Origin: an uncultured Lachnoclostridium sp.
GTDB taxonomy: Bacteria > Bacillota > Clostridia > Lachnospirales > Lachnospiraceae
DNA: 64,000 bases
Reading direction: 5' to 3'
Assembly: GCA_944376715.1 (NCBI GenBank)
Contig: CALWDO010000009.1
Location: forward strand, 1 to 64,000
Shown here: positions 42,838-51,325 of the stretch, piece after piece
How positions within the stretch are numbered: position 1 is the first letter of the stretch
Layout of the letters: each line of letters begins with the position of its first letter
The notes under the pieces: model-generated
Told to the model about the DNA's origin: nothing
The model's database searches: none
Seen by the model: the letters and a program-made list of their open reading frames with translations, nothing else
Program-made: the position numbers and the translations under genes

Positions 42838-44199
42838 TTATTCAAACTGTCCGATACTTTGTGTGACGGTCATACTGCAAAGCTGCTTTGCCGGTCCGCG
42901 GACAGCCAGAACTGTGGTCAGAAAGATGATGCCGGAGATGATGCCCAGAGGCAGGAGAGGTATCGTCCATGCTTTGCCCCAGAAAGAAGTGATCAGGCTG
43001 GTAAAGACGACCCAGTGCAGCGGAATACCCGACAAGCATCCCAGGATTGTCCCGCTGACCGCATAGACTGCCGCTTCCGCCAGGATGTTCTTGACCAGCT
43101 GCTGTTTGCTCATGCCAATGGCCCGCATGATTCCATACTGCTGTTTCATAGGAGCGAACTGATCATGAAAAGAGACATTGCAGTCCGTGAAAATATGCTC
43201 CACTTCGGCAATATCTGACTCTGCGGCGCTGGCCCTGAATTGAACGTCAAGGATCGTATAGCCGGTTTCTCCGGTCAGCGCGGTGAAAGTGTCTTCGGAA
43301 CAGAAAATAGTCCCGGTCCCTTTTTCACGCGCCAGCGGGCTGTCTGAGAGAACGCCTGCCACAGTGAGTACAAACATTCTGCCGCCGATGGTAAGAGTGA
43401 TCTGGTCTCCGGCGTGAACGGGAATACGATCGCTCCGGACAAACAGGACCTGATTTTCTTCCTGCATGACGGGAGAGACAGAGCCCTCCTCCAGAGAAGC
43501 CGCGGCCCAGTGAAACTGATGTTCCTCGTAAGAGATCAGGTTGGTATGACACGTGCTGCTGCCGGACATAACTGGCACATCATATGCGAACATGCGGCCA
43601 TATGCGTGTTTCACGGCGTCGTTTTGACAGACCTCACCCAGAAGATTCTGCGGAATAGAGCAGGTATTATCTTCGCTGACGATGGACAGATCCGGAGTCC
43701 ATGCCTCGGGCATGACGGTGATCCAGCTGATCCCAAGAACCGGCATGGATGCGAACCAATAGAGGATGGCGGCTCTCATGGCGGCGGAAAGTATCCAGAC
43801 GACAACGACGGATAATATAATTCCTGCAGGGACTGCTGTCTTGCACAAATACAGACTTTCATACCGTACAAAGCGTTTAATCTGCCTTCTGGTTGCTCCC
43901 AGACAGCGCAGCATGCCGAAGAATCTGGTCCGCTGCGCGACGTTGCTGTTCAGGCCGCTGGAGATCATCAGAGCGCTGGTCAGCATCACAATGAGTGCGA
44001 GGATAAATGCGGCCTGATAGATCTGATATGCGCCGCTTCCCGGCGTCTGCCCTTTCACAGTTCCCTGCAGGAACATGTCGGCCAGACCGTACATGACCGC
44101 CGTCAGAAAAACGGACAGCGTGATGCAGACGCGGATCATCCTGCTCTGACGGCGGCGGATGTTTGCAGAGACAGAGACGAGATCAAGATAATGTTTCAT
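42838..44199 (-). CDS. Shortened FtsX-family permease
   Basis: The 453-residue protein is clearly homologous along its length to the 783-residue FtsX permease at 52501-54852 (N-terminal IRRRQSR, FFGMLRCLGATRRQIKRFVR, DNTCSIP, AVKHAYGR, YGIMRAIGMSKQQL). Relative to it, three blocks are missing in frame: about 200 residues of the first outer domain, about 100 residues in the middle with membrane helices, and about 40 residues holding one helix near the third membrane block. No ATPase gene is adjacent. It may be a reduced functional partner or a decaying copy whose frame survived. A TTACA-GATC-TGTAA palindrome lies upstream. Confidence 0.8.
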   Translation of the reverse strand: MKHYLDLVSVSANIRRRQSRMIRVCITLSVFLTAVMYGLADMFLQGTVKGQTPGSGAYQIYQAAFILALIVMLTSALMISSGLNSNVAQRTRFFGMLRCLGATRRQIKRFVRYESLYLCKTAVPAGIILSVVVVWILSAAMRAAILYWFASMPVLGISWITVMPEAWTPDLSIVSEDNTCSIPQNLLGEVCQNDAVKHAYGRMFAYDVPVMSGSSTCHTNLISYEEHQFHWAAASLEEGSVSPVMQEENQVLFVRSDRIPVHAGDQITLTIGGRMFVLTVAGVLSDSPLAREKGTGTIFCSEDTFTALTGETGYTILDVQFRASAAESDIAEVEHIFTDCNVSFHDQFAPMKQQYGIMRAIGMSKQQLVKNILAEAAVYAVSGTILGCLSGIPLHWVVFTSLITSFWGKAWTIPLLPLGIISGIIFLTTVLAVRGPAKQLCSMTVTQSIGQFE

Positions 44200-44259
44200 A
44201 ATGCTTCCTCCTATAATAAAAACATAGCAGAGGAAGCTTACATAAAGATGAATACAGAG

Positions 44260-44273
44260 TTACAGATCTGTAA
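44260..44273. promoter_or_regulatory. Palindrome before the shortened FtsX gene
   Basis: TTACA-GATC-TGTAA is a perfect inverted repeat, 60 bases upstream of the FtsX start. A further TGTAAG half-site lies 22 bases closer to the gene. The same motif class precedes the response regulator and the ABC-FtsX pair at 55-57 kb. Confidence 0.6.
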
Positions 44274-44289
44274 GCTGTACCGGGGATAT

Positions 44290-44901
44290 CTATGGGGTGC
44301 GGTCTTTGTCGTAATCTGCTTTCTGAGTCTGCCAGTAACGGGTGTCTTCTTCTGTGATTTCGCGGATAATCCGGCAGGGGTTGCCTGCGGCCACTACGCC
44401 CTCCGGAATATTTCGTGTAACGACAGAGCCGGATCCGATCACGGTATTGGTGCCGATCCGGACACCGGGATTGATTACGGTACTGCCTCCGACCCAGACA
44501 TTGTCGCCGATAACGATGTCTTTCGCGTACTCCAATCCTGTGATGCGGATCTGCGGATCGATGGGATGGGCGGCAGTGTAGATGCTGACTCTGGGTCCGA
44601 ACATTACATTGTCCCCGATCTCGACTCTTCCTTCATCCAGGATCAGAAGCCCTGTATTGGCGTAAAAAGATTTCCCTACATAGATCTGGCTTCCGCGGTC
44701 ACAGAAGAAGGGCTGCATGATATATGCGTCTTCAGGGAGCCTCCCGAAGATTTTGCGCAGCATTTGCATGCCCTCGCTGTGCCGCCGATAAGGGAGCTCG
44801 TTGAAAGCCTTAATCACATCTCTGCATTTTTCCCATTCTCCGGAATAGCAGACGTAGGGATCGTACAATTTTCCGGATAACATTCTTTCGTATTCTGTCA
44901 T
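44290..44901 (-). CDS. Maltose/galactoside O-acetyltransferase-like enzyme
   Basis: A 203-residue hexapeptide-repeat acetyltransferase. The N-terminal mac domain is EYERMLSGKLYDPY, followed by the left-handed beta-helix turns (IGDNVMFGPRVSIYTAAHP, IGDNVWVGGSTVINPGVRIG, VIGSGSVVTRNIPEGVVAAGNP). The catalytic His lies in TAAHPID. It transfers acetyl from acetyl-CoA to a sugar. AGGAGG precedes ATG. It is transcribed leftwards towards the shortened FtsX gene, from which the TTACA palindrome separates it. Confidence 0.88.
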   Translation of the reverse strand: MTEYERMLSGKLYDPYVCYSGEWEKCRDVIKAFNELPYRRHSEGMQMLRKIFGRLPEDAYIMQPFFCDRGSQIYVGKSFYANTGLLILDEGRVEIGDNVMFGPRVSIYTAAHPIDPQIRITGLEYAKDIVIGDNVWVGGSTVINPGVRIGTNTVIGSGSVVTRNIPEGVVAAGNPCRIIREITEEDTRYWQTQKADYDKDRTP

Positions 44902-44929
44902 GTTGATACCTCCTGTTATTTGACAATAT

Positions 44930-46288
44930 TTATTTGTTCTGCGGAAGCCAGCGGCCCTTCCACGCGTACAGAACCATCAGGAGCATGCCCAGAAGCCAGG
45001 AGACCGGATAGAGGATGAAGACGCCGTCAATTGTCGGGAAAAATGGCAGGATCCATTGAATCCAGACGATGCGGAACAGGCACAGGGAGACCAGAAGAAC
45101 CACCATCGGAGGAACGCTTTTCCCGGTGCCTCTTACCGTTCCCGCAAGCCCGTGCAGAATACTCAGCAGAAAATAAAACGGGCAGAAATAATGCATCGTA
45201 AGCTCTCCGTAGGCGATTGCGGCTGTGTTGTCAGTGAACATACGCATCAGAGGATCAGAGAAGAGAAGCAGCAGAGCACCTGTGGCGATGGTATAAATGA
45301 ATCCCATGGCAAGAGTCGCCCACATACCTTTTTTGACCCGGTCGATTTTCCCTGCGCCGTAATTCTGACCGGTAAATGTCGTGACAGCCATACTGAAGCT
45401 GGTAACCGGCAGAATATTGAAGCCGTCGATTTTCATGTACGCTCCGAATCCGGCCATGGCGTCAGCGCCGAATCTGTTTACGCTGGACTGAACCAGAACA
45501 TTGGAGAAAGAGATGACCATGTTCTGGATACCGGTAGGAAGACCGATTCGGATAATGCGGGACGCCATTTTTTTCTGGATGCGGATATGCCGGAAACTGA
45601 TCTGGTAGGAAGACGGAACGCGCACCAGAAATCCGATTGCGAGTACACTGGAGACAAGCTGGCTGATATCAGTGGCGATCGCGGCTCCTGCAACGCCCAT
45701 GTGGAATCCTCTTACCAGCAGAAGATCCAGTATGATATTTGTAAGGGAAGCAGAACCCAGATAGAGCAGGGAACGCTTGGAATTGCCGACGGCATTCAGA
45801 ATGCCGGAAGCCATATTGTAGAGAACATTAAACACAACGCCGCCGAAATATATCTGCAGATAGGCGACGGAATCTGCCAGGACATCCTGAGGCGTATTCA
45901 TCCATAAAAGTAAAGGCCGGCTTAAAAATACGCCTCCGATGGTCAGCGCAATTCCCAGAATCAGTGCGATAGCCATGGAAGTGTGTACAGCGTCGTGGAT
46001 TCCTTTTCGGTCATCCGCGCCCAGGTATTGGGAGACTACAACGCCTGCTCCGACGGCGGCGCCCTGGCTGAAAGCAATCAGCAGATTGATCAGTGAAGTG
46101 CTGGATCCTACGGCGGCAAGCGCGTTGCTCCCGACGAAATTTCCGACGATAATGGAATCGGCAGTATTGTAAAGCTGCTGCAGCAGATTTCCAAGAATAA
46201 GTGGAATGGAGAAAAATAGAATTTTTTTCAAAATATTTCCATCTGTCATAAGACCATTTTGACTGGCGGTCTTTTCCTGCGTATTCAT
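44930..46288 (-). CDS. MATE-family efflux transporter
   Basis: The 452-residue, 12-helix protein has MATE signatures: IPLILGNLLQQLYNTADSII split around residues 27-46, GNFVGSNALAAVGSS and QNYGAGKIDRVKKG in the second half. MATE pumps export cationic drugs or metabolites in exchange for Na+ or H+. The start at 46288 (MNTQEKTASQ) has GGAGGAATC upstream; the longer frame to 46375 has none. It is 28 bases from the acetyltransferase start and probably co-transcribed with it. The substrate is unknown. Confidence 0.88.
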   Translation of the reverse strand: MNTQEKTASQNGLMTDGNILKKILFFSIPLILGNLLQQLYNTADSIIVGNFVGSNALAAVGSSTSLINLLIAFSQGAAVGAGVVVSQYLGADDRKGIHDAVHTSMAIALILGIALTIGGVFLSRPLLLWMNTPQDVLADSVAYLQIYFGGVVFNVLYNMASGILNAVGNSKRSLLYLGSASLTNIILDLLLVRGFHMGVAGAAIATDISQLVSSVLAIGFLVRVPSSYQISFRHIRIQKKMASRIIRIGLPTGIQNMVISFSNVLVQSSVNRFGADAMAGFGAYMKIDGFNILPVTSFSMAVTTFTGQNYGAGKIDRVKKGMWATLAMGFIYTIATGALLLLFSDPLMRMFTDNTAAIAYGELTMHYFCPFYFLLSILHGLAGTVRGTGKSVPPMVVLLVSLCLFRIVWIQWILPFFPTIDGVFILYPVSWLLGMLLMVLYAWKGRWLPQNK

Positions 46289-46368
46289 GACGATTCCTCC
46301 TGGCAGTAATATTTCGCTCATTAGTATAGGATCACGTTCAAAAATTGTAAAGAGGAAATGAAGTTTTC

Positions 46369-46397
46369 TTGACAAAACCGGACAAGACGACTAGACT
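46369..46397 (+). promoter_or_regulatory. Sigma-A promoter for the PAP2 gene
   Basis: TTGACA, 17 bases, TAGACT, 47 bases before the start at 46445. Confidence 0.6.
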
Positions 46398-46444
46398 AGA
46401 AACGCACTCAGAAAATGGTTTTAATATGAAACGGAGTTATACAA

Positions 46445-47107
46445 ATGCAAGAATTTATCAGAAAAAAACATCTGATTCCGCTGGCGGTCTGGTTTGTGGT
46501 TTATATGTCTCTGTTCGTGTATCAGGAGATTTTTCCGCCGGAGCAGGTGACGATTATTCACTGCTGGCTGGATGATGTGATCCCCCACGTACCGGCGTTT
46601 ATTTTCCCGTATCTGAGCTGGTTCCCGTATATTATTGTCTGCGCGGTGCTGGCGATCAGGAACCTGGACGGAGAGGAGTATACGAAAGCGCTTTTGATCC
46701 TGACCATGGGTATGAATGTTTTCCTGTTGATTACGTATCTGTGGCCGACTGGTCTTAACTTCAGAGAGAGTATTACTTATGATACGGCGACGATCAGCGG
46801 CTGGCTGATGAAATTTGTACAGTCCGTGGATACGCCGAAAGCGGTGTTTCCAAGCATGCACGCGTATGTGACCCTGGTTCTGCAGTATACGCTGGAGCTT
46901 CAGAAAGACCGGCTTCCAAAGGTGGGGATCTGGATTGGCAGATTCTTCGCTGCGGCGATCATTCTTTCCACTATGTTTACCAAGCAGCATTCCGCGTTGG
47001 ACGTGATCGGAGCGGTGGTGTTGTTTGGCGTATTATGGGCTGTGTTTGAGACCGTGTTTGCAAAACATGAAGAAAAGGTGCGGATCCGAAGAGAACAGAC
47101 GGAATAG
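46445..47107 (+). CDS. PAP2-family membrane phosphatase
   Basis: A 220-residue protein with about six membrane helices. The PAP2 motifs PSMH (VFPSMHAYVTL) and the distal KQHSALD are visible; the first KX6RP motif is not classical, as in inositolphosphotransferase-like relatives. It probably dephosphorylates a lipid phosphate such as phosphatidic acid, undecaprenyl pyrophosphate or phosphatidylglycerol phosphate. The ribosome site is weak (AACGGAG). Single gene between MATE and rnpB. Confidence 0.8.
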   Translation: MQEFIRKKHLIPLAVWFVVYMSLFVYQEIFPPEQVTIIHCWLDDVIPHVPAFIFPYLSWFPYIIVCAVLAIRNLDGEEYTKALLILTMGMNVFLLITYLWPTGLNFRESITYDTATISGWLMKFVQSVDTPKAVFPSMHAYVTLVLQYTLELQKDRLPKVGIWIGRFFAAAIILSTMFTKQHSALDVIGAVVLFGVLWAVFETVFAKHEEKVRIRREQTE

Positions 47108-47134
47108 GCGGGAAATCCTCGATGCGTTCCGCGC

Positions 47135-47163
47135 TTGACAGAGGTATTTCAGTAGGATAGAAT
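47135..47163 (+). promoter_or_regulatory. rnpB promoter
   Basis: TTGACA, 17 bases, TAGAAT, ending about 9 bases before the RNase P RNA 5' end. Confidence 0.75.
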
Positions 47164-47172
47164 ATAGAAACG

Positions 47173-47509
47173 GCAAGTAGGACAGGCAATCGCGGCTGAT
47201 GTATATCAGGTGAGGAAAGTCCGGGCTTCACAGGGCAGGATGCCGGATAACGTCCGGTGGAGGTGACTCCAAGGCCAGTGCAACAGAAATAAACCGCCAG
47301 GATCTTCCTGGTAAGGGTGGAAAGGCAGTGTAAGAGACTACCGCCCGGCTGGTAACAGACGGGGCACATGTAAACCCCATTCGAAGCAAGACCAAGCAGA
47401 AGCATATGGCGGCCCGTCAGCTTCAGGTAGGTCGCTGGAGCGTGCTGGCAACAGTACGCCTAGATAGATGATTGCTCAACGACATAACCCGGCTTATCGT
47501 CCTGCTTGC
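47173..47509 (+). ncRNA. rnpB: RNase P RNA (rnpB), bacterial class A
   Basis: The RNA contains the universally conserved P RNA blocks: GAGGAAAGTCCGGGC near the 5' end, GTAAGGGTGGAAAGGCAGTG, AGAGACTACCGCC, GACGGGGCACATGTAAACCC and the 3' block ATAACCCGGCTTATCGTCC. The ends pair (GCAAGTAGGAC with GTCCTGCTTGC) to form P1. It is the catalytic subunit that matures tRNA 5' ends. The xth gene starts 24 bases after P1; TATTTTTATAT in between is a weak terminator at most. Confidence 0.96.
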
Positions 47510-47532
47510 TATTTTTATATAAGGAGAATATC

Positions 47533-48291
47533 ATGAAAAGACTTTATTCCTGGAATGTGAATGGTCTGCGTGCCTGTATGACAAAGGGATTCATGGATTT
47601 TGTAGAGCGGGAACAGCCGGATGTGCTGTGCCTGCAGGAGACAAAGATGCAGCCCGACCAGGCTGATTTTGATTTTGGAGATTATACGGTATACTGGAAC
47701 AGCGCACAGAAAAAGGGTTATTCAGGAACGGCAGTGCTGACAAAAGAAGTTCCGATGAATGTATCCTATGATCTGGGGCTGGACCGCCACAATACAGAAG
47801 GCAGGACGATTACTCTGGAATATCCCGAGTACTATCTGGTCAATGTTTATGTGCCCAATGCACAACAGGGACTGGCGCGTATTGATTACCGGATGGAGTG
47901 GGAAGATGATTTTCGCGCGTATCTGGGATCGCTGAAAGAGAAAAAACCGGTGATCGTTACCGGAGATTTCAATGTGGCGAAAGAAGAGATCGACCTTAAG
48001 AATCCCAAGACTAACCGCGGCAATGCAGGGTTTTCGGATGAAGAGCGTCAGAAAATGCGTGATTTGCTGGCGTCCGGATTTATAGATTCATTCCGCTATC
48101 TGTATCCGGATCTGGAAGGGGTCTACAGCTGGTGGTCCTATCGGTTTAAAGCCAGAGAAAAGAATGCAGGATGGCGTATTGATTATTTCCTGGTATCGAA
48201 GGGATATGAAGACCACATCGAAGACAGCAAGATTCTGACGGAACAGATGGGCAGCGATCATTGTCCGGTGGAACTGATATTAAAAGATTAA
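47533..48291 (+). CDS. xth: Exodeoxyribonuclease III
   Basis: A 252-residue Mg-dependent AP endonuclease/3'-5' exonuclease. Motifs: SWNVNGLRACM, the catalytic Glu in CLQETKMQ, NVYVPNAQ, TGDFNVAKEEID, YSWWSYRFKAREKNAGWRIDY and the SDHCPVEL His near the end. It acts in base-excision repair of abasic sites. The start at 47533 has AAGGAGAAT upstream. Located just after rnpB, so its transcription may depend on rnpB read-through. Confidence 0.94.
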   Translation: MKRLYSWNVNGLRACMTKGFMDFVEREQPDVLCLQETKMQPDQADFDFGDYTVYWNSAQKKGYSGTAVLTKEVPMNVSYDLGLDRHNTEGRTITLEYPEYYLVNVYVPNAQQGLARIDYRMEWEDDFRAYLGSLKEKKPVIVTGDFNVAKEEIDLKNPKTNRGNAGFSDEERQKMRDLLASGFIDSFRYLYPDLEGVYSWWSYRFKAREKNAGWRIDYFLVSKGYEDHIEDSKILTEQMGSDHCPVELILKD

Positions 48292-48303
48292 ATATAGTTT
48301 GAG

Positions 48304-48340
48304 ACAGGCCGTCTGTTACGGGTAAGAACAGACGGCCTGA
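48304..48340. terminator. Hairpin between convergent xth and membrane-protein genes
   Basis: CAGGCCGTCTGTT-N9-AACAGACGGCCTG is a perfect 13-bp stem between the two stop codons. T-runs are poor on either side, so it may act as a bidirectional terminator or roadblock. Confidence 0.65.
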
Positions 48341-48345
48341 TGTAT

Positions 48346-49314
48346 TTAACCGATCCGGGTGATGGTTCCCTGGATTTTTTTGTTTTTTAATGTATTGATA
48401 ATGGTTGGTACGGCGCCCAGCAGAAGGAACAGGTAAACGATCACCAGATTGCCCCAGTAGGTCGCGCCGCTGATGATCTGCTCCTGCAGCAGCAGAGGGA
48501 TAGCCTGATAGGAGGTGGCAAAATCAACACCCAGTTCCCTGGATACAACGATAGCCCAGTCCAGGCGGTCTCCCACATAAGTCATAACGACCATCAGAAT
48601 ACAGGAGATTATGATTCCTTTGGTAGAAAGTTTTTTGCCGAGCATTTCATATCCTTTTAAAGTACAGACAGCCATGACAACTCCGGATAATGCGGCTACA
48701 TAGCCCAGCTGGCTCAGGACAATGATACAGACGACGCCGATAAGAGTACCGAGAAGCGCGCCTACGATACCGCCGATGACATTTTCGCCTGTGGTCTGGG
48801 ACTCCTGCTGCGCGATCATGGCATTCTGGCTTGCGTTCTGGAAACAATCCGGACAAAGCTGTGTATAGACGCCGGACATCATACAGGGAGATGTTTCTGC
48901 CTCTGTTGTTCCGCAGATCTGACAACAGTTTTCATATCCCTTAAGACGGAGATAAGAAGTCAGATTTTGAAGCTCTTCGGTAAGAACAGCACGCAGTTTT
49001 TCCTGATTTGTGATGTTCTTCAGAATCAAAGTGATCAGATTGTGGTTCTGAGCCAGGGATGACACATTCTGGTGTTCCTTTTTGTACAGTTTACAATCCT
49101 GCTTAGAGAGAGCAGGCCCTTGCGTCTTTGCAGAGATCTGTACTGTCAGAATGTTGTAGTATACTCTGGAACCGGCAACGGACGGATGGATAAGGACCTG
49201 ATATCCGCCGAAAGTTCCGTAGATCACGCCTTCCTCTTCATTCAGACGCAATCCCGCAGCACCGGCAAGCTGCCGGTAACAGTCCAGGGTTTTTCCGGTA
49301 ATTCTTTTGTTCAT
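48346..49314 (-). CDS. Membrane protein with zinc-ribbon-like motif
   Basis: This 322-residue protein has a soluble N-terminal half (1-130), then a two-pair Cys motif CQICGTTEAETSPC and CPDC at about 132-157 (zinc-ribbon type), and about four membrane helices in the second half (GGIVGALLGTLIGVVCIIVLSQ region and later). I do not recognise a named family. The arrangement suggests a membrane-anchored sensor or assembly factor. A TTGACA-N18-ATTATA promoter precedes it. Confidence 0.65.
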   Translation of the reverse strand: MNKRITGKTLDCYRQLAGAAGLRLNEEEGVIYGTFGGYQVLIHPSVAGSRVYYNILTVQISAKTQGPALSKQDCKLYKKEHQNVSSLAQNHNLITLILKNITNQEKLRAVLTEELQNLTSYLRLKGYENCCQICGTTEAETSPCMMSGVYTQLCPDCFQNASQNAMIAQQESQTTGENVIGGIVGALLGTLIGVVCIIVLSQLGYVAALSGVVMAVCTLKGYEMLGKKLSTKGIIISCILMVVMTYVGDRLDWAIVVSRELGVDFATSYQAIPLLLQEQIISGATYWGNLVIVYLFLLLGAVPTIINTLKNKKIQGTITRIG

Positions 49315-49358
49315 TCTTTGCTTTTCTCCCTTCCGGTATCGATATGAATACCTGATTC

Positions 49359-49388
49359 TATAATGGGAGAATATGAGTCCTCTGTCAA
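49359..49388 (-). promoter_or_regulatory. Promoter for the membrane zinc-ribbon gene
   Basis: On the minus strand TTGACA (49388-49383), 18 bases, ATTATA (49364-49359), just downstream of the thioredoxin stop. Confidence 0.5.
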
Positions 49389-49411
49389 GAGCAATATTTT
49401 ACTATGTGATT

Positions 49412-49717
49412 TTAAAGCATTGACAGAATGGCGGTTTTGGGTCTGGCTCCCATAGTCTGGTTTACGATTTTCCCGTCTTTCATCACTACTAAAGTAGGAA
49501 TACTCATGACATGGAACTGATTTGCCAGTTCCGGCTGCTCGTCTACATTGATTTTTCCCACTTTGATGTCCGGACGCTCGTCGGCAATCTCCTCTATAAT
49601 AGGAACAACCATACGGCACGGGGCGCACCAGGGAGCCCAGAAATCTAAAAGCACGGGTTTGTCAGAGCGAAGTACCTCTTCCTGAAAATTATTTTTGTTG
49701 ATATGAATAGCAGACAT
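49412..49717 (-). CDS. trxA: Thioredoxin
   Basis: A 101-residue thioredoxin fold with active site WAPWCAPC (usual form WCGPC), cis-Pro in SIPTLVV and the buried Asp in LLDFWAPW. It reduces protein disulfides in the cytoplasm, normally with thioredoxin reductase, which is not in this window. AAGGAGGG precedes ATG. A tiny ORF with a strong ribosome site lies about 115 bases upstream on the same strand. Confidence 0.92.
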   Translation of the reverse strand: MSAIHINKNNFQEEVLRSDKPVLLDFWAPWCAPCRMVVPIIEEIADERPDIKVGKINVDEQPELANQFHVMSIPTLVVMKDGKIVNQTMGARPKTAILSML

Positions 49718-49833
49718 ATTTTGCCCTCCTTGTTTGATATTAAGATATTTGATAAGTTAATGATAGCGTTTTTGTACTGCGGTGTCGGTGACTTGGTCAC
49801 AGATCTTTGGAAACAGTTTCACCGTTCCAGTCA

Positions 49834-49872
49834 TTAATAAAGAGCAGTTAAAAGAAATATGAGTAATTTCAT
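49834..49872 (-). CDS. Candidate 12-residue leader peptide
   Basis: ATG at 49872 is preceded by GGAGG with 8-base spacing and opens a 12-codon hydrophobic ORF, MKLLIFLLTALY. It lies on the thioredoxin strand. It could be a leader peptide, a tiny membrane peptide or chance. The rest of the interval 49718-50180 holds only the glgC promoter as far as I can see. Confidence 0.3.
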   Translation of the reverse strand: MKLLIFLLTALY

Positions 49873-50116
49873 GATGGATACCTCCGTTCTTTCGTGTTAT
49901 TAATGTAATCGTTTTCTTAAATTATTTCCGTGATAAAATCACATATGGCAAGTGTCCGGGGACAAACAGGCAGAAGAAAACGGCGAAAAATGGGAGTAAA
50001 AGAGGAAATTGGTAAGAATTTAAATGGATGCATAGTAAAAGTGCACAAAGATGTGGGTGTATTACCTGGGTTTTGTTGAAATAATTGTGCAAAAGCGAAA
50101 AAAATTCACGGAGAAA

Positions 50117-50145
50117 TTGCTTTCCTTTTCATAAAATTGTATAAT
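50117..50145 (+). promoter_or_regulatory. glgCD promoter
   Basis: TTGCTT, 17 bases, TATAAT in AT-rich DNA, 35 bases before the glgC start. Confidence 0.7.
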
Positions 50146-50180
50146 AATATAGTATTTAAATGAAAGAGAGGACCTTTCTT

Positions 50181-51323
50181 ATGAAACAGAATAGCATGTT
50201 GGCAATGATTCTGGCCGGTGGGCGAGGTTCCCGTCTGCACGAGCTTACCAATAAGGTCGCGAAACCGGCTGTGGCTTATGGCGGAAAGTACAAAATCATC
50301 GATTTTCCGCTTAGTAACTGTGCGAACAGCGGCATCGATGTGGTCGGTGTACTGACACAGTATGAGTCTGTGCTTCTGAACAGTTATGTGGCGGGAGGAA
50401 GCAGTTGGGGATTAGACGCTCGTGACAGCGGCGTGTTTGTGCTGCCGCCCCGTGAGAAATCAGACGCGAATCTGAATGTATACCGGGGAACAGCGGACGC
50501 GATTTCCCAGAATATTGATTTTGTGGACAGCTATGAGCCGGAGTATATTCTGATCCTGTCCGGCGACCATATTTACAAGATGAATTATGCGAAGATGCTG
50601 AAGTATCATAAAGAGAATAACGCAGATGCAACTATCGCCGTGATCGAAGTGCCTATGAAAGAAGCGAGCCGCTTCGGTATCATGAATACAGACACGCAGA
50701 CCGGTCAGATTGTAGAATTTGAGGAGAAACCGGAGCATCCCAAGAGCAATCTTGCATCTATGGGCATCTATATTTTCAACTGGAAGCTGCTGCGTAAACT
50801 GTTGGTGGCGGATATGAAGAATGAGTCTTCCAACCATGATTTTGGAAAAGATATTATTCCGACGCTTCTGAATGATGGAAAGAGGCTCTTTGCGTATAAA
50901 TTTAAAGGCTACTGGAAAGACGTAGGAACGATCGATTCCCTTTGGGAAGCCAATATGGACCTTCTGGACAAAAAGAGCGGCCTGAACCTGGACGACCGTA
51001 CCTGGAAGATCTATACGGAGGATACCCCCACATTCCCGCAGTACATTGCTGAAACTGCGGATGTGAAAAACGCGTACATTACCCAGGGATGCGCGGTGGA
51101 AGGAAAAGTACATAATTCTGTCCTGTTTACCGGCGCGCAGGTGGGTGAAGGCGCACAAGTTCTGGACAGCGTTCTGATGCCGGGAGCAATCGTGGAAAGC
51201 GGAGCGGTAGTACAGCGCGCTCTCGTAGCGGACGGCGTGAAGATCGGAAGCCAGGCAGTGGTGGGCGATGCGAACAGCGAGCACATCGAACTGATAGCGA
51301 AAAATGTAAAAGGGGTAGGTTGA
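50181..51323 (+). CDS. glgC: Glucose-1-phosphate adenylyltransferase, catalytic subunit
   Basis: The 380-residue enzyme makes ADP-glucose for glycogen synthesis. The nucleotide loop [22 protein letters not shown] (at 9-30) is split by the conserved GGRGSRL, and [12 protein letters not shown], the [11 protein letters not shown] metal site and the FEEKP sugar site are present. A C-terminal left-handed beta-helix domain ([14 protein letters not shown]) carries regulation. The start at 50181 follows GAGAGGACC; ATG at 50160 precedes that site. GlgD follows after two bases. Confidence 0.95.
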   Translation: MKQNSMLAMILAGGRGSRLHELTNKVAKPAVAYGGKYKIIDFPLSNCANSGIDVVGVLTQYESVLLNSYVAGGSSWGLDARDSGVFVLPPREKSDANLNVYRGTADAISQNIDFVDSYEPEYILILSGDHIYKMNYAKMLKYHKENNADATIAVIEVPMKEASRFGIMNTDTQTGQIVEFEEKPEHPKSNLASMGIYIFNWKLLRKLLVADMKNESSNHDFGKDIIPTLLNDGKRLFAYKFKGYWKDVGTIDSLWEANMDLLDKKSGLNLDDRTWKIYTEDTPTFPQYIAETADVKNAYITQGCAVEGKVHNSVLFTGAQVGEGAQVLDSVLMPGAIVESGAVVQRALVADGVKIGSQAVVGDANSEHIELIAKNVKGVG

Positions 51324-51325
51324 TT

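Noticed and set aside
42838..44199. Treating the shortened FtsX as a sequencing-error pseudogene
   Set aside because: All three losses keep the reading frame, the flanking motifs are intact and there is a good ribosome site and operator; random errors would create stops or frameshifts.
44191..44880. 229-residue plus-strand ORF
   Set aside because: It is antisense to the hexapeptide-repeat acetyltransferase, whose repeats and catalytic His are clear.
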